In this document: piece after piece, positions 39,601 through 45,429 of the stretch
How positions within the stretch are numbered: position 1 is the first letter of the stretch
Layout of the letters: every line of letters starts with the position of its first letter
From: a virus
Reading direction: 5' to 3' (one strand)
Length of the DNA stretch: 45,429 nucleotides
Virus record (IMG/VR): IMGVR_UViG_3300027852_000065
Span: 1 to 45,429 of that record
The notes under the pieces: generated by a model
Database searches by the model: none
Seen by the model: the letters and a program-made list of their open reading frames with translations, nothing else
What the model was told of the DNA's origin: nothing
Made by a program: the position numbers and the translations under genes

Positions 39601-39708
39601 TTTATTCCTGGGGGATTACAAGCTTCTCAGATGATTAGAGGAGCTAAGAAAGATGGCATGGAAGGGTTTGCAAGATCAATAACTGGTTACCATTTAGGGG
39701 AAGATTAG
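36622..39708 (+). CDS. Large internal virion / ejection protein
   Basis: 1028 residues. An N-terminal Ala/Gly segment with weak hydrophobic stretches (GKALHLGIDVATLGGIGLAG) is followed by long helical regions. The last 350 residues (LGALGFKPFSAIKNAFQSLV, GMFMFQGTDQFSRHWTAGAA, TIFQTWWMNYLAGLEKWFF) are amphipathic and resemble the C-terminal parts of large phage internal proteins that enter the host envelope with the DNA. No enzymatic motif is obvious. It is the largest gene here. Confidence 0.55.
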   Translation: MPIENAVPTDDDLREHVPLDAPAEATSLSGAEATFAQSTPTGYAAARTAADFLPLLWAMFPSGRERFANLSPGGKALHLGIDVATLGGIGLAGKSLKVLLRTIKNSEKLGFNVAKKKGILDSLANLEKELPVKFELGTPATRLKDKYKLTDAEVDAVMEKKLPKAMWQPSGRGDALRPLPPRKKLQNMFTKKGNLTKGVSDDLEYWKSTPPVEQARDFYSKQWKKTLKEDYGSKGVVLDPDRLFAYQAEKYFGETGKDLTFKNIGARDMAALWKGLLEDRRDMLKVLDIGYKYVTPTIFLPSRKVYGAGEIAHGTYTQWKKTSKLFENENKYLGECFSKLHHKFAKAGLVSIKVAKGDKEKIKLLASPDSWREYGKLAVKLDDMAASGVDNLERIKVLASASDEAQKFYGAHREWHDDLYKQFFAEKAIQVFELEGINSRGLTSLNKLLVGPKGKPGVLKALDDIVGSEGDYKLKSMGIEKLLGTLREVAEPQWFTGLGPKGFLKKKEALAKKFQTGRKGSLGEFPSYTENYSIRLDRHNKGQVLSRAGALKNSKNASFVKARLTDPSATRVVDASSLLETRARAQARELTVRPYLKESNEFFSKLPEGYKNYYDHWVSRMLGETSVVDHHMAQWLTSTVGKTERWFGKEGVWDAHRVRDLGKRVNDMVYLGALGFKPFSAIKNAFQSLVTVPTDLGGVKDFYWLAKGINFMSKKANRKYAESMGIIREYAPEIYNNPQTVRVGTKFLGKELPQMQTVRDAGMFMFQGTDQFSRHWTAGAAISKWEHHAKKFLVPGNMRTKQFADKMKFHGRDSWVRKDLEEILFKIPKDSTNSAVIKPALEEVKKLFVNDVVADTQWLYGLADAPMISQRFGVISKTGTIFQTWWMNYLAGLEKWFFRTDLNNWEKINRGFTWMSSSALAYYGMIYGTGFTPRQAQTTVGFGPMPEGFSEFSIPPTVAPLYHAIDTVASIGKLEDPDTVKRKLNSLWRSTEIFIPGGLQASQMIRGAKKDGMEGFARSITGYHLGED

Positions 39709-39717
39709 GAGGAAAAA

Positions 39718-40074
39718 ATGTACGTAGATCTTTACAGAGAAAAAGCTTTAACAGCCGCAGGTGGAATTATCTATTCTGATACACTAGACATCGGTGCTTA
39801 TAATTTGAAGATTTGGCGATTCGCACTTTTTCATACTCACGCAGGAACCTCATCAACACTTACAATAGGACTTCAATATTCTCCAGATAATGGAATTACT
39901 TGGGTAAATGGTATGACAGTACTTAGTGCTGGTGCCGTAGGAACAGGAATAGTAAACGTGGGCGAAACCTCTACAGTAGTAATTGTACCTTACGCTATGC
40001 CCTTTATGCGTTTTAGTTTTGACGCCGGAACGGCAGATATAACTTCTTTTACTGCCGTGTTGGGTTTGTTCTAG
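39718..40074 (+). CDS. Small beta-rich tail protein
   Basis: 118 residues with GGAGG SD. Beta-strand alternation and a repeated Gly/Thr style (TLTIGLQYSPDNGITWVNGM) suggest a small sandwich protein. First of five similar small proteins (with 40111, 40592, 41073, 41457) before the fibre, perhaps tail-spike hub or head-fibre parts. Not recognised. Confidence 0.6.
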   Translation: MYVDLYREKALTAAGGIIYSDTLDIGAYNLKIWRFALFHTHAGTSSTLTIGLQYSPDNGITWVNGMTVLSAGAVGTGIVNVGETSTVVIVPYAMPFMRFSFDAGTADITSFTAVLGLF

Positions 40075-40076
40075 TC

Positions 40077-40099
40077 AAATGGTTACAATGTACGCATTT
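40077..40099. promoter_or_regulatory. 23-bp palindrome, site 11
   Basis: AAATG-GTT-ACAATGT-ACG-CATTT with perfect outer halves, followed by AGGAG (the SD). It ends 11 bases before the GTG start at 40111. Confidence 0.85.
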
Positions 40100-40110
40100 A
40101 GGAGTTTATT

Positions 40111-40440
40111 GTGTGGGCATCTTTATTTACGAATAAAGCTATAGCAGATGGGGAAACTTATTGGACAGAACCAGTTATTCTTAGTGATGGAATGGACGTT
40201 CACGCTTATGAATACTGTTTAGAAGGTGTAGGGACAATTACTATTACTCCTTATACTTCTATAAGTGGTTTATCCTGGGTTTCTAATGGCTTAACTTCAG
40301 TCGGTATTGGGGCCTCATCTGGGCCAGATAGTGATGGGAAAGACATAGTTCCTTTGAGGTTAAAGCCTGGGGATCAAATAAAATTTAAAATTGTTGCCAC
40401 AGGAATATCAACGTTAACACTTTGGTTTGACCAAAAGTAG
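40111..40440 (+). CDS. Small beta-rich tail protein (GTG start)
   Basis: 109 residues from GTG with AGGAG 8 bases upstream, the SD being part of the palindrome flank. Beta pattern throughout (ITITPYTSISGLSWVSNGL, IKFKIVATGISTLTLWF), similar in style to the product of 39718-40074. Probably a structural protein made from its own control site. Confidence 0.6.
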   Translation: MWASLFTNKAIADGETYWTEPVILSDGMDVHAYEYCLEGVGTITITPYTSISGLSWVSNGLTSVGIGASSGPDSDGKDIVPLRLKPGDQIKFKIVATGISTLTLWFDQK

Positions 40441-40451
40441 AGGAGAGGGAA

Positions 40452-40589
40452 ATGTTTATTCAAGAAGAAGATAGGAAAAAAAGAAGAAAAGAAGACAGAA
40501 ATTGTTTCCTTTTCGGTTTTCTTTGCGGCATCCTTTTATGGGGTGCTTTTATATCAGGGCAATTTTTCCTCCTGCCTCTTTGGAGATAA
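40452..40589 (+). CDS. 45-residue membrane protein, holin candidate
   Basis: MFIQEEDRKKRRKEDRN, then one hydrophobic span CFLFGFLCGILLWGAFISGQ and FFLLPLW. A strong GAGGAGAGGGA SD precedes the ATG. The next gene starts 2 bases after the stop. A strongly basic N-terminus followed by one span is compatible with a class III holin or a small inner-membrane protein. Another reading of this stretch in a different frame is rejected because the following gene has its own SD. Confidence 0.55.
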   Translation: MFIQEEDRKKRRKEDRNCFLFGFLCGILLWGAFISGQFFLLPLWR

Positions 40590-40591
40590 GA

Positions 40592-40960
40592 ATGGCTTGG
40601 AGACCTGATACAGGAAATCCTATTGCGCTTTTTCTTAAAGCAACAGGACAAGCGGAAGGGGATTTACATTTATCTTATGTTGACTGGAATGTTAGTAAGG
40701 CATTAATATCTACTATTAGTGTTGTTACATCTTCCACAGATTGGGACTTGTATTTATTGCAGAATGATAATGGCTTTGTTGCAGATGATGCTGCTATTCC
40801 TAAGATAATGGTCATGCGTTCAGGTGAAGGTGACGCTAATATTTATTTAAGTTTACCTTATGAGGACGAAGATGCCAGTAATGAGGTACACTTGTATTAC
40901 TTGGATAACTCAGGGACAAATACGGTCGATATTTATATAAGAGGAACAGAGTTAATATAA
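40592..40960 (+). CDS. Small beta-rich tail protein
   Basis: 122 residues from the ATG at 40592, just after TTTGGAGATAAGA (SD). The frame is open upstream to 40502, but that part covers the membrane-protein gene in another frame and is rejected. Beta-strand pattern with Asp/Ser/Thr loops (VVTSSTDWDLYLLQNDNGFV). Likely a structural protein. Not recognised. Confidence 0.6.
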   Translation: MAWRPDTGNPIALFLKATGQAEGDLHLSYVDWNVSKALISTISVVTSSTDWDLYLLQNDNGFVADDAAIPKIMVMRSGEGDANIYLSLPYEDEDASNEVHLYYLDNSGTNTVDIYIRGTELI

Positions 40961-40984
40961 TAACCTATAACAAAGGAGAGCGAA

Positions 40985-41092
40985 ATGAATAAAGAAAAGA
41001 AAAAGTCTGTAGTTTTAAAAGTACAAAATGTGAAAGGAGCCGTAAACCTAAACATAAAAGGAGATAAGAAAAATGGCAAAGACCGTACATAA
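40985..41092 (+). CDS. 35-residue Lys-rich peptide
   Basis: MNKEKKKSVVLKVQNVKGAV, then NLNIKGDKKNGKDRT. An AAAGGAGAG SD precedes the ATG at the usual distance. The end overlaps the next gene's start by 20 bases, and the SD for that gene lies within it. The overlap and SD support a real gene that couples translation. Function unknown. Confidence 0.45.
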   Translation: MNKEKKKSVVLKVQNVKGAVNLNIKGDKKNGKDRT

Positions 41093-41441
41093 TGATGTTT
41101 TAGATGATGCTTTAGATAGAGTAGCAACAGCTACAAGGTTAGATGTTTGTAGTGACGCTGGTACACCTACAGATCTTACTAATACATTAGCGAATGTAAC
41201 TCTTACTGCTGGTGATGGTAATGGTGATTATACTATTGGAGAAGGCGATACTAATGGACGTAAAATAGCTGTAGCTGAACAAGCTGATATATCTATTACA
41301 GATACAGGTACAGCCTTGCACATTGTATTGTCCTTGAGTGGTACTATTCTTTTAACAACTACCTGTACTTCGCAAGCCTTGACATCTGGGGGAACTGTAA
41401 CTGTTCCAACCTTTGATTATGAACTTGCAGATCCGACTTAA
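41073..41441 (+). CDS. Putative minor structural protein
   Basis: 122 residues with GGAG SD. A short helix (VLDDALDRVATATRLDVCSD) then Thr/Gly-rich beta strands (TLTAGDGNGDYTIGEGDTNG, LSLSGTILLTTTC). This layout is frequent in small phage tail or head-fibre proteins. No enzymatic motif. Confidence 0.6.
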   Translation: MAKTVHNDVLDDALDRVATATRLDVCSDAGTPTDLTNTLANVTLTAGDGNGDYTIGEGDTNGRKIAVAEQADISITDTGTALHIVLSLSGTILLTTTCTSQALTSGGTVTVPTFDYELADPT

Positions 41442-41456
41442 CGGGAGAATAAGAAG

Positions 41457-41960
41457 ATGGCGACAGGATATGTTCAATTTCAGCCACAATCGGCTTTGCT
41501 GCCTATATCTAGTTTCCCAATTTTAAAACGTCACGCTTCAAGCGGAACAGGGTTGCCTGAAGTATGGATACTAGAGTTTGCGAATGCTGTATCAAATATA
41601 ACCTTTTTCCAGTTTATCGTGCCGGGAAATTTTGCGTCTGCCCCTCATGTTAAGATTTACTGGATGGCAAGTACAGCTACCGCAAATGAGTGCCGGTGGG
41701 AGATTGCGTTTATGTGTGCCTCTGACGACGCAGATGATCTCGATACCGCTGCTTGTGATACTGAGATTGCAGTTGATGACACGGCTCCATCAGCGGCAGG
41801 AGAATGGAGTGTGGCTGATGCTACTATGACCTCCAATGATTCAATGGCTGCGGGTGATGTAGCTGTAATAAGAGTAGAGCGGGCTGGGGCTCATGCCAAT
41901 GACGATCTAGCGGATGTGGCTCAAATGATTATGGTGGTTTTTGAGTATACCACAACATAG
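41457..41960 (+). CDS. Putative structural (beta-sandwich) protein
   Basis: 167 residues. Beta pattern (EVWILEFANAVSNITFFQFI, HVKIYWMASTATANECRWEI), acidic loops (SDDADDLDTAACDTEIAVDD) and the end MIMVVFEYTTT resemble jelly-roll-like phage tail proteins. In the same run as the LamG fibre protein. Not recognised more exactly. Confidence 0.6.
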   Translation: MATGYVQFQPQSALLPISSFPILKRHASSGTGLPEVWILEFANAVSNITFFQFIVPGNFASAPHVKIYWMASTATANECRWEIAFMCASDDADDLDTAACDTEIAVDDTAPSAAGEWSVADATMTSNDSMAAGDVAVIRVERAGAHANDDLADVAQMIMVVFEYTTT

Positions 41961-41969
41961 GGGTTTACG

Positions 41970-42308
41970 ATGGCTGATAGTAATATTGAAATTTACACCC
42001 TGCAAATAAAAAGAATTGTCCATGCCCTCAAGAACCTTGACGAGGGTATAGATCAATGTAAAGAGTTTAGCACAATACACTCTATAGATTCTAAATTAGG
42101 TGTCTCTGCAAATCTTCCCAAGGATTTTGTAGCAACTGATTATGGCGACATTACCATGTTACAAGATGACATTAAGGCTTTACTTTTAAAGTACGGTATT
42201 TTTCAGCAAAAGTTTGAAGCTTTTAATGAGCCGAACATACTTGATCCCTTGAATATGCTTGGAAAAAAATTCTGGATGCAGGGAACTGAGAAGCAGGTGA
42301 CTCGATAA
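41970..42308 (+). CDS. Hypothetical helical protein before the fibre
   Basis: 112 residues, helical N-terminus (YTLQIKRIVHALKNLDEGID) and mixed C-terminus. Its stop is directly followed by the ATG of the fibre gene, so the two are translated together. It may be a fibre-assembly or connector protein. The SD (GGGG) is weak. Confidence 0.6.
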   Translation: MADSNIEIYTLQIKRIVHALKNLDEGIDQCKEFSTIHSIDSKLGVSANLPKDFVATDYGDITMLQDDIKALLLKYGIFQQKFEAFNEPNILDPLNMLGKKFWMQGTEKQVTR

Positions 42309-43949
42309 ATGGCTGTTTTATGTGACGCAAATACTGAGTATATTGCTCTAGCGGATAACGCTAAGTGGACGGTTACGCCTGTTGATGATGATAAAGCGGT
42401 TTCTCTTTGGTATAAGACATCCTCTATTCCAAATGCTGACAACGAATACCAAAGTCTATTCCTTTTAAATCAAGGCTCAGGCAATAAGTTTCACTTGCTT
42501 TTGATTAATAATTCCGGCACAAATCTATTGCTGATTATGCTAAGAGATTCCAGTTGGGCTGGGCTTGGGTATATGTATTGTCCCTGGTCTCTATCTGTAG
42601 ATACTTGGTATCATATAGTTTTTAATAGTGGGGCGGATAATGCCTGTGATATTTACATTGATGGTGTGTCACAAAGCCTGACATATACAAGCTGGGATGA
42701 TAACACAGAAATAGATCCAACCATCCGACGCTTCGGAGGTGATGATAGTGCTATACATGACGACGTAACCATTGCTCATTTTGCCTGGTGGGACGCTAAA
42801 TTATCTCAAGATGAGGTAGATCTACTTCGATGGCATCCTCAATGGTGCATGGGTCACTCCAATCTTTTAGCCTATTTTCCACTTGACGAACTGAGCGGCA
42901 CAACCGCAAGAGATCATAGCGCCTCAAGTGGCCAGACAGCTACAGATGGTACTCTAACAAATAGTCCGACTTGGGTTGATGGTCCTCCGGTCACTAAACA
43001 AAGTGCTAGTTTGTTTGTTGAGTATATTGTGGTAAGTGGTAATACTTTAGTTGTAGCGTCTGCTGACAGTGCGGGAATCCTTGATAATATAACTCTCACG
43101 CAAGCCCATACTTTAGTTGCTCAGGCTTTACTATCTTCAGGAGCGTTAGACAATGTAGCATTGACTCAGAAAAATATTTTAGAGATACAGTCTTTAAATA
43201 ACTCTGGACTTTTAGATAATATTACCTTAACTCAGGCACATGCTCTCGCGGTCCAGGCATTAACTGGGACAGGGACTCTTGATAATGTATCTCTTGTTCA
43301 AAAGCATATTTTAGCAATACAAGCTTTAATGAGTTCCGGGACTTTAGATAATACAACTTTAACCCAAGCTCATACTCTTGCGGTTCAAGCCTTAGCTGGA
43401 GCAGGAACACTCGATAATGTATCTTTGTCTACAATTCTTGCTATAGCTGAGATGCTCTCTAATGGGGTTATAGACAACATAACTCTCACACAAAAACACG
43501 TTTTAGTTATCCAAGAGGCGCTATCCTCAGGGTCTCTCGACAATGTCACATTAAGTTTGTCAACATTATTAATTATAGCCAGTCTAACAAGTGCGGGGTC
43601 TCTCGATAATGTAGCCTTAGTCCAAAAACATGTCTTAATTTTGCAGGAATTAATATCGACTGGAACTCTCGACAACATAGCATTAGTTCAAAAACACGTC
43701 TTAATCGTGGAAGCTTTACTATCGGCGGGGTCTCTTGAGAATGTAGTATTGACATTAGGAACTCTTTTAGTAGTACAAAAATTAGCATCTTCTGGGGTTC
43801 TAGACAATGTAACACTAACACAAAAACATATTTTAGCTATACAAGAGGCTTTGTCTTCTGGGTCCCTCGATGATATAATATTATCTGGAATAGACGTTTC
43901 TAACGCTGATCTTGAAGATATTTTAAATTGGCTAAAACACAGAGCATAA
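42309..43949 (+). CDS. Tail fibre with LamG-like domain and twelve 22-residue repeats
   Basis: 546 residues. Residues about 25-205 are a concanavalin/LamG-like sandwich: AVSLWYKTSSIPNADNEYQS, DTWYHIVFNSGADNACDIYI, FAWWDAKLSQDEVDLLRWHP, LLAYFPLDELSG. It is probably the sugar-binding part. From 43080 to 43865 come twelve units, eleven of 22 and one of 20 residues, with pattern LDNVTLTQKHxLxIQxLxSSG, which should form a regular beta-rich shaft or stalk. The C-terminus is short (ADLEDILNWLKHRA). A receptor-binding role is inferred. Confidence 0.75.
   Translation: MAVLCDANTEYIALADNAKWTVTPVDDDKAVSLWYKTSSIPNADNEYQSLFLLNQGSGNKFHLLLINNSGTNLLLIMLRDSSWAGLGYMYCPWSLSVDTWYHIVFNSGADNACDIYIDGVSQSLTYTSWDDNTEIDPTIRRFGGDDSAIHDDVTIAHFAWWDAKLSQDEVDLLRWHPQWCMGHSNLLAYFPLDELSGTTARDHSASSGQTATDGTLTNSPTWVDGPPVTKQSASLFVEYIVVSGNTLVVASADSAGILDNITLTQAHTLVAQALLSSGALDNVALTQKNILEIQSLNNSGLLDNITLTQAHALAVQALTGTGTLDNVSLVQKHILAIQALMSSGTLDNTTLTQAHTLAVQALAGAGTLDNVSLSTILAIAEMLSNGVIDNITLTQKHVLVIQEALSSGSLDNVTLSLSTLLIIASLTSAGSLDNVALVQKHVLILQELISTGTLDNIALVQKHVLIVEALLSAGSLENVVLTLGTLLVVQKLASSGVLDNVTLTQKHILAIQEALSSGSLDDIILSGIDVSNADLEDILNWLKHRA
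43080..43880 (+). repeat. 66-bp coding tandem repeats in fibre gene
   Basis: Twelve imperfect units read as LDN(V/I)xLTQ... with strong conservation of LDN and less of the rest. One unit (starting at LDNVSLSTILAIAEM) lacks two codons. The unit length and frame are otherwise constant, so copies can expand or contract without breaking the gene. Confidence 0.85.
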
Positions 43950-43967
43950 TTTAGAGGAGGATTAATT

Positions 43968-44345
43968 ATGAGGAATTTATTTTATTTTTTAGTTGGGTTT
44001 TGTTTGGCGGCTTTACTTTTACCTGCGCTGAGCTTTGGCGATGACCTACAGTGGGACGCATGTACAGACGCAACAGGGTACAATGTCTATTACACGTCAG
44101 ATGACACAAACTATATCCATTACGACAACGGAAACCAGACAATATGCGAAGATATTGATAATACACTTAATCTTCCCTATGGTGTAGAAGTAACTTTCCA
44201 TGTCATGAGCTATAATTTAGCTGGTGAAGCCGGGCCAAGCAATACGGTTACTTACACCAGGACCGCTTATGTCCCGCCCGAGAACAATTTACCGCCTATT
44301 GTTATTAATGTTCCAGGGCCTGTGACTATTACTATTAATCAATGA
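43968..44345 (+). CDS. Secreted protein with signal peptide and FN3-like domain
   Basis: 125 residues with GAGGAGG SD. Residues 1-24 (MRNLFYFLVGFCLAALLLPA and LSFG) are a signal peptide with a likely cut after LSFG. The mature part begins DDLQWDACTDATGYNVYYTS and reads as a fibronectin-type III domain (GVEVTFHVMSYNLAGEAGPS). A Pro-rich tail follows. A secreted phage protein of this kind might bind the cell envelope, block re-infection or join a spanin-like complex. The mechanism is unknown. Confidence 0.65.
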   Translation: MRNLFYFLVGFCLAALLLPALSFGDDLQWDACTDATGYNVYYTSDDTNYIHYDNGNQTICEDIDNTLNLPYGVEVTFHVMSYNLAGEAGPSNTVTYTRTAYVPPENNLPPIVINVPGPVTITINQ

Positions 44346-44352
44346 GGAAAAA

Positions 44353-44508
44353 ATGCTAAGAAAAGACGAAGAGGAACTTGTTGATACTGTAAGGAACTCG
44401 ACTATGATCTTGCGCCGAATCTGTTTTACTTTCGTCAAAGACGTAAAAGAGTACTTAAAAAAGATAGAAGAAGCCGTAAATTCCATTACTGTTGACGACG
44501 GAGATTGA
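44353..44508 (+). CDS. 51-residue hypothetical protein
   Basis: MLRKDEEELVDTVRNSTMIL, then RRICFTFVKDVKEYLKKIEE and AVNSITVDDGD. Mostly one charged helix. A TGAGGAAAA SD lies just before the ATG. It begins 8 bases after the FN3 gene and ends one base before the next gene's ATG. Probably part of the exit module, function unknown. Confidence 0.5.
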   Translation: MLRKDEEELVDTVRNSTMILRRICFTFVKDVKEYLKKIEEAVNSITVDDGD

Positions 44509-44509
44509 C

Positions 44510-44794
44510 ATGTTAGAAAAGGTTCTCACTTGGACACTTACAGTAGGCGGTTTTGGGCTTGTTACTTGGACAGTACGCTATTGGATGATCAAAGTTTCGG
44601 ATAAACATGACGCTTTAGAGAAAAGAATACAAAGTCTTTTCGAGCTAATTTTAAAAGATTATACTACAACAAAGAAGTGTGACGAAAGAGAGGAATGGAT
44701 AATTAAAAATGAGGAAAGATTAGAAGAGATAGAAAAATGGAGATCCTATTTAGAGGGTCTAACAAACGGAAAAACTAAAGGGAGGATTGGTTAA
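44510..44794 (+). CDS. Membrane protein with coiled coil, lysis-module candidate
   Basis: 94 residues from the ATG at 44510 (SD ACGGAG). The upstream TTG in frame is less likely. Residues 4-28 span the membrane (VLTWTLTVGGFGLVTWTVRY). The rest is a charged coiled coil (ALEKRIQSLFELILKDY, CDEREEWIIKNEERLEEIEK). Layout resembles i-spanin or holin-associated phage proteins. It precedes the terminator and lies beside the permuted papain-like hydrolase on the other strand, which is consistent with a lysis cassette. Confidence 0.6.
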   Translation: MLEKVLTWTLTVGGFGLVTWTVRYWMIKVSDKHDALEKRIQSLFELILKDYTTTKKCDEREEWIIKNEERLEEIEKWRSYLEGLTNGKTKGRIG

Positions 44795-44802
44795 TACTAA
44801 AA

Positions 44803-44851
44803 ATCTAGATACTAGAGTTTTAACGTCAAGTCTAGTATCTAGATCTTTTTT
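44803..44851. terminator. Bidirectional intrinsic terminator
   Basis: ATCTAGATACTAGA (44803-44816) and its exact complement (44831-44844) form a 14-bp stem with a 14-base loop. On the plus strand it is followed by CTTTTTTAC, and on the minus strand by TTTTTAG. It separates the converging late transcript and the minus-strand hydrolase gene. Confidence 0.85.
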
Positions 44852-45429
44852 ACTTGAGGTCGAACAATTCTTTATGCAAAAACCCTTCAAATATAATCTC
44901 CCAGTTCTTCCACCTGTGCCATTCATCACTTAATGTATCTGGAGTTGTTCCAGTGTACCACTTATGTCTGGGCCAACAATAACCACCGGAGTCTTTACGT
45001 CCTACTTTTAAGTAAGCAGTATAAGAAGCCAGAGCTACAAGCTCAGAGCAGACAAGAAATTTACCTTTGAAGGTTAGGTACTTAGCTAAAGGTGGTATTA
45101 GTTGAAAAGGTAATCTGTAACCTGGATACCATTTCCCTTCTCTCTCCCGAACTAATTCGTCAATAATCCCCCTCCAGGTAGGAACCGAGACCATATTACA
45201 CCGAGCAATAACAACCCTCTTCCCCTCATAAGCCTCAAATAGATTTTGTCGTTTGTTGGTCCAGAGGGCCTCGAAAGTAGTTCCCTCTCTGTCCAAAATA
45301 ATCCCTGCGTGAGAGTAGGTGGATTTACCATCTCTAGAGATGACCGTCTGAACAGCATTAATGGCTCGACCTAAAGCCATAGGATTTCTAGTAGCAAATT
45401 GATCCCCTACTTGGAGTCTATAGGGCTCA
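44850..45429 (-). CDS. Permuted papain-like (YiiX/NlpC-P60-type) hydrolase, N-terminus cut by window end
   Basis: 193 codons visible; the frame is open to the right edge, so the internal ATG at 45380 is not the start. The left-end copy indicates about 16 further residues. GDQF, then YSHAGIIL (catalytic His) and the later FLVCSELVALA (catalytic Cys) give the permuted NlpC/P60 order His-before-Cys. The last third is Trp-rich (PRHKWYTGTTPDTLSDEWHR). Probably a cell-wall or lipid amidase/esterase used for lysis or entry. It ends at the bidirectional terminator. Confidence 0.75.
   Translation of the reverse strand, partial: EPYRLQVGDQFATRNPMALGRAINAVQTVISRDGKSTYSHAGIILDREGTTFEALWTNKRQNLFEAYEGKRVVIARCNMVSVPTWRGIIDELVREREGKWYPGYRLPFQLIPPLAKYLTFKGKFLVCSELVALASYTAYLKVGRKDSGGYCWPRHKWYTGTTPDTLSDEWHRWKNWEIIFEGFLHKELFDLK
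45055..45429. repeat. Right copy of imperfect terminal direct repeat
   Basis: It pairs with 1-375 in the same orientation, same length, no gaps, about 83% identity. At protein level about 16 of 110 residues differ, many of them conservative. Confidence 0.85.

Noticed and set aside
43080-43880. Regular 66-bp repeats as a CRISPR array
   Set aside because: Units are contiguous, in frame and translate to a constant protein pattern. There are no unique spacers.
44070-44090. Additional palindrome cores (ACAATGT) inside genes, for example near 14125, 43150 and 44078
   Set aside because: Only the 7-base core is present; the AAAT/ATTT outer half-sites are absent.
1-45429. Integrase, lysogeny repressor, RNA polymerase or tRNA genes
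   Set aside because: I looked for tyrosine/serine recombinase, CI-like, single-subunit RNA polymerase and cloverleaf patterns and saw none I could support. A weak or diverged copy could be missed by eye.

Overview
The window reads as a nearly complete genome of a tailed, podovirus-like phage (or prophage-free viral contig), AT-rich by eye, with short tightly packed genes and strong Shine-Dalgarno (SD) sequences. It is split into two blocks of opposite polarity. Everything from the left end to about 17.3 kb is on the minus strand (early, DNA metabolism). Everything from 17.8 to 44.8 kb is on the plus strand (packaging, capsid, tail, fibre, exit). The last gene is again on the minus strand. The 375 bases at the left end recur without gaps, at about 83% identity, at the right end. 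This suggests a circular or terminally redundant genome whose two contig ends come from diverged copies. I see no integrase, tRNA gene, rRNA gene, CRISPR array or insertion sequence. The host cannot be identified. Good sigma70-type promoters and SD sites show only that it is bacterial. || Early block, read leftwards from 17347. Two small genes lie near the divergent control region, one of them enclosed by a 29-bp inverted repeat, and the unit ends at a terminator at 16.1 kb. A non-coding stretch of about 750 bases follows, holding a T-rich/A-rich origin-like tract. A second consensus promoter then drives small unknown genes, a RecB/Cas4-like nuclease, zinc-binding miniproteins, a Sak4-like recombination ATPase, an SSB-like protein, an RHH regulator, a ParB-methyltransferase fusion, a nucleotide-metabolism enzyme, a DnaQ-like exonuclease, a PUA/ASCH protein, a uracil-DNA-glycosylase/DNA-polymerase-I fusion, a helicase-like ATPase, a degenerate MazG-like protein and a permuted papain-like hydrolase. 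|| Control region, 17.35-17.82 kb. Three palindromic GTACAA/TTGTAC operators, promoters facing both ways, and a consensus sigma70 promoter that places the first late gene on a leaderless transcript. || Late block. ADP-ribosyltransferase-like protein, terminase small and large subunits, portal, scaffold, major capsid protein, head decoration, adaptor, tail nozzle/beta-propeller, Cys-rich Ig-like protein, internal/ejection proteins (up to 1028 aa), a series of small beta-rich tail proteins, a LamG plus 22-aa-repeat fibre, a secreted FN3 protein and membrane proteins probably for lysis. A bidirectional terminator closes the block. || Two sequence families cut across this layout and are the most unusual content. 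(1) A 23-bp palindrome (half-site AAAT-N4-ACA around a central A/T) occurs 11 times on both arms, usually 11-14 bases before a start codon, with its outer arms merging into the SD. (2) A GC-rich element of about 130-150 bp occurs three times: twice around a small zinc-ribbon gene, and once inside the terminase gene, where it is read in frame as about 69 extra residues in the nuclease domain.
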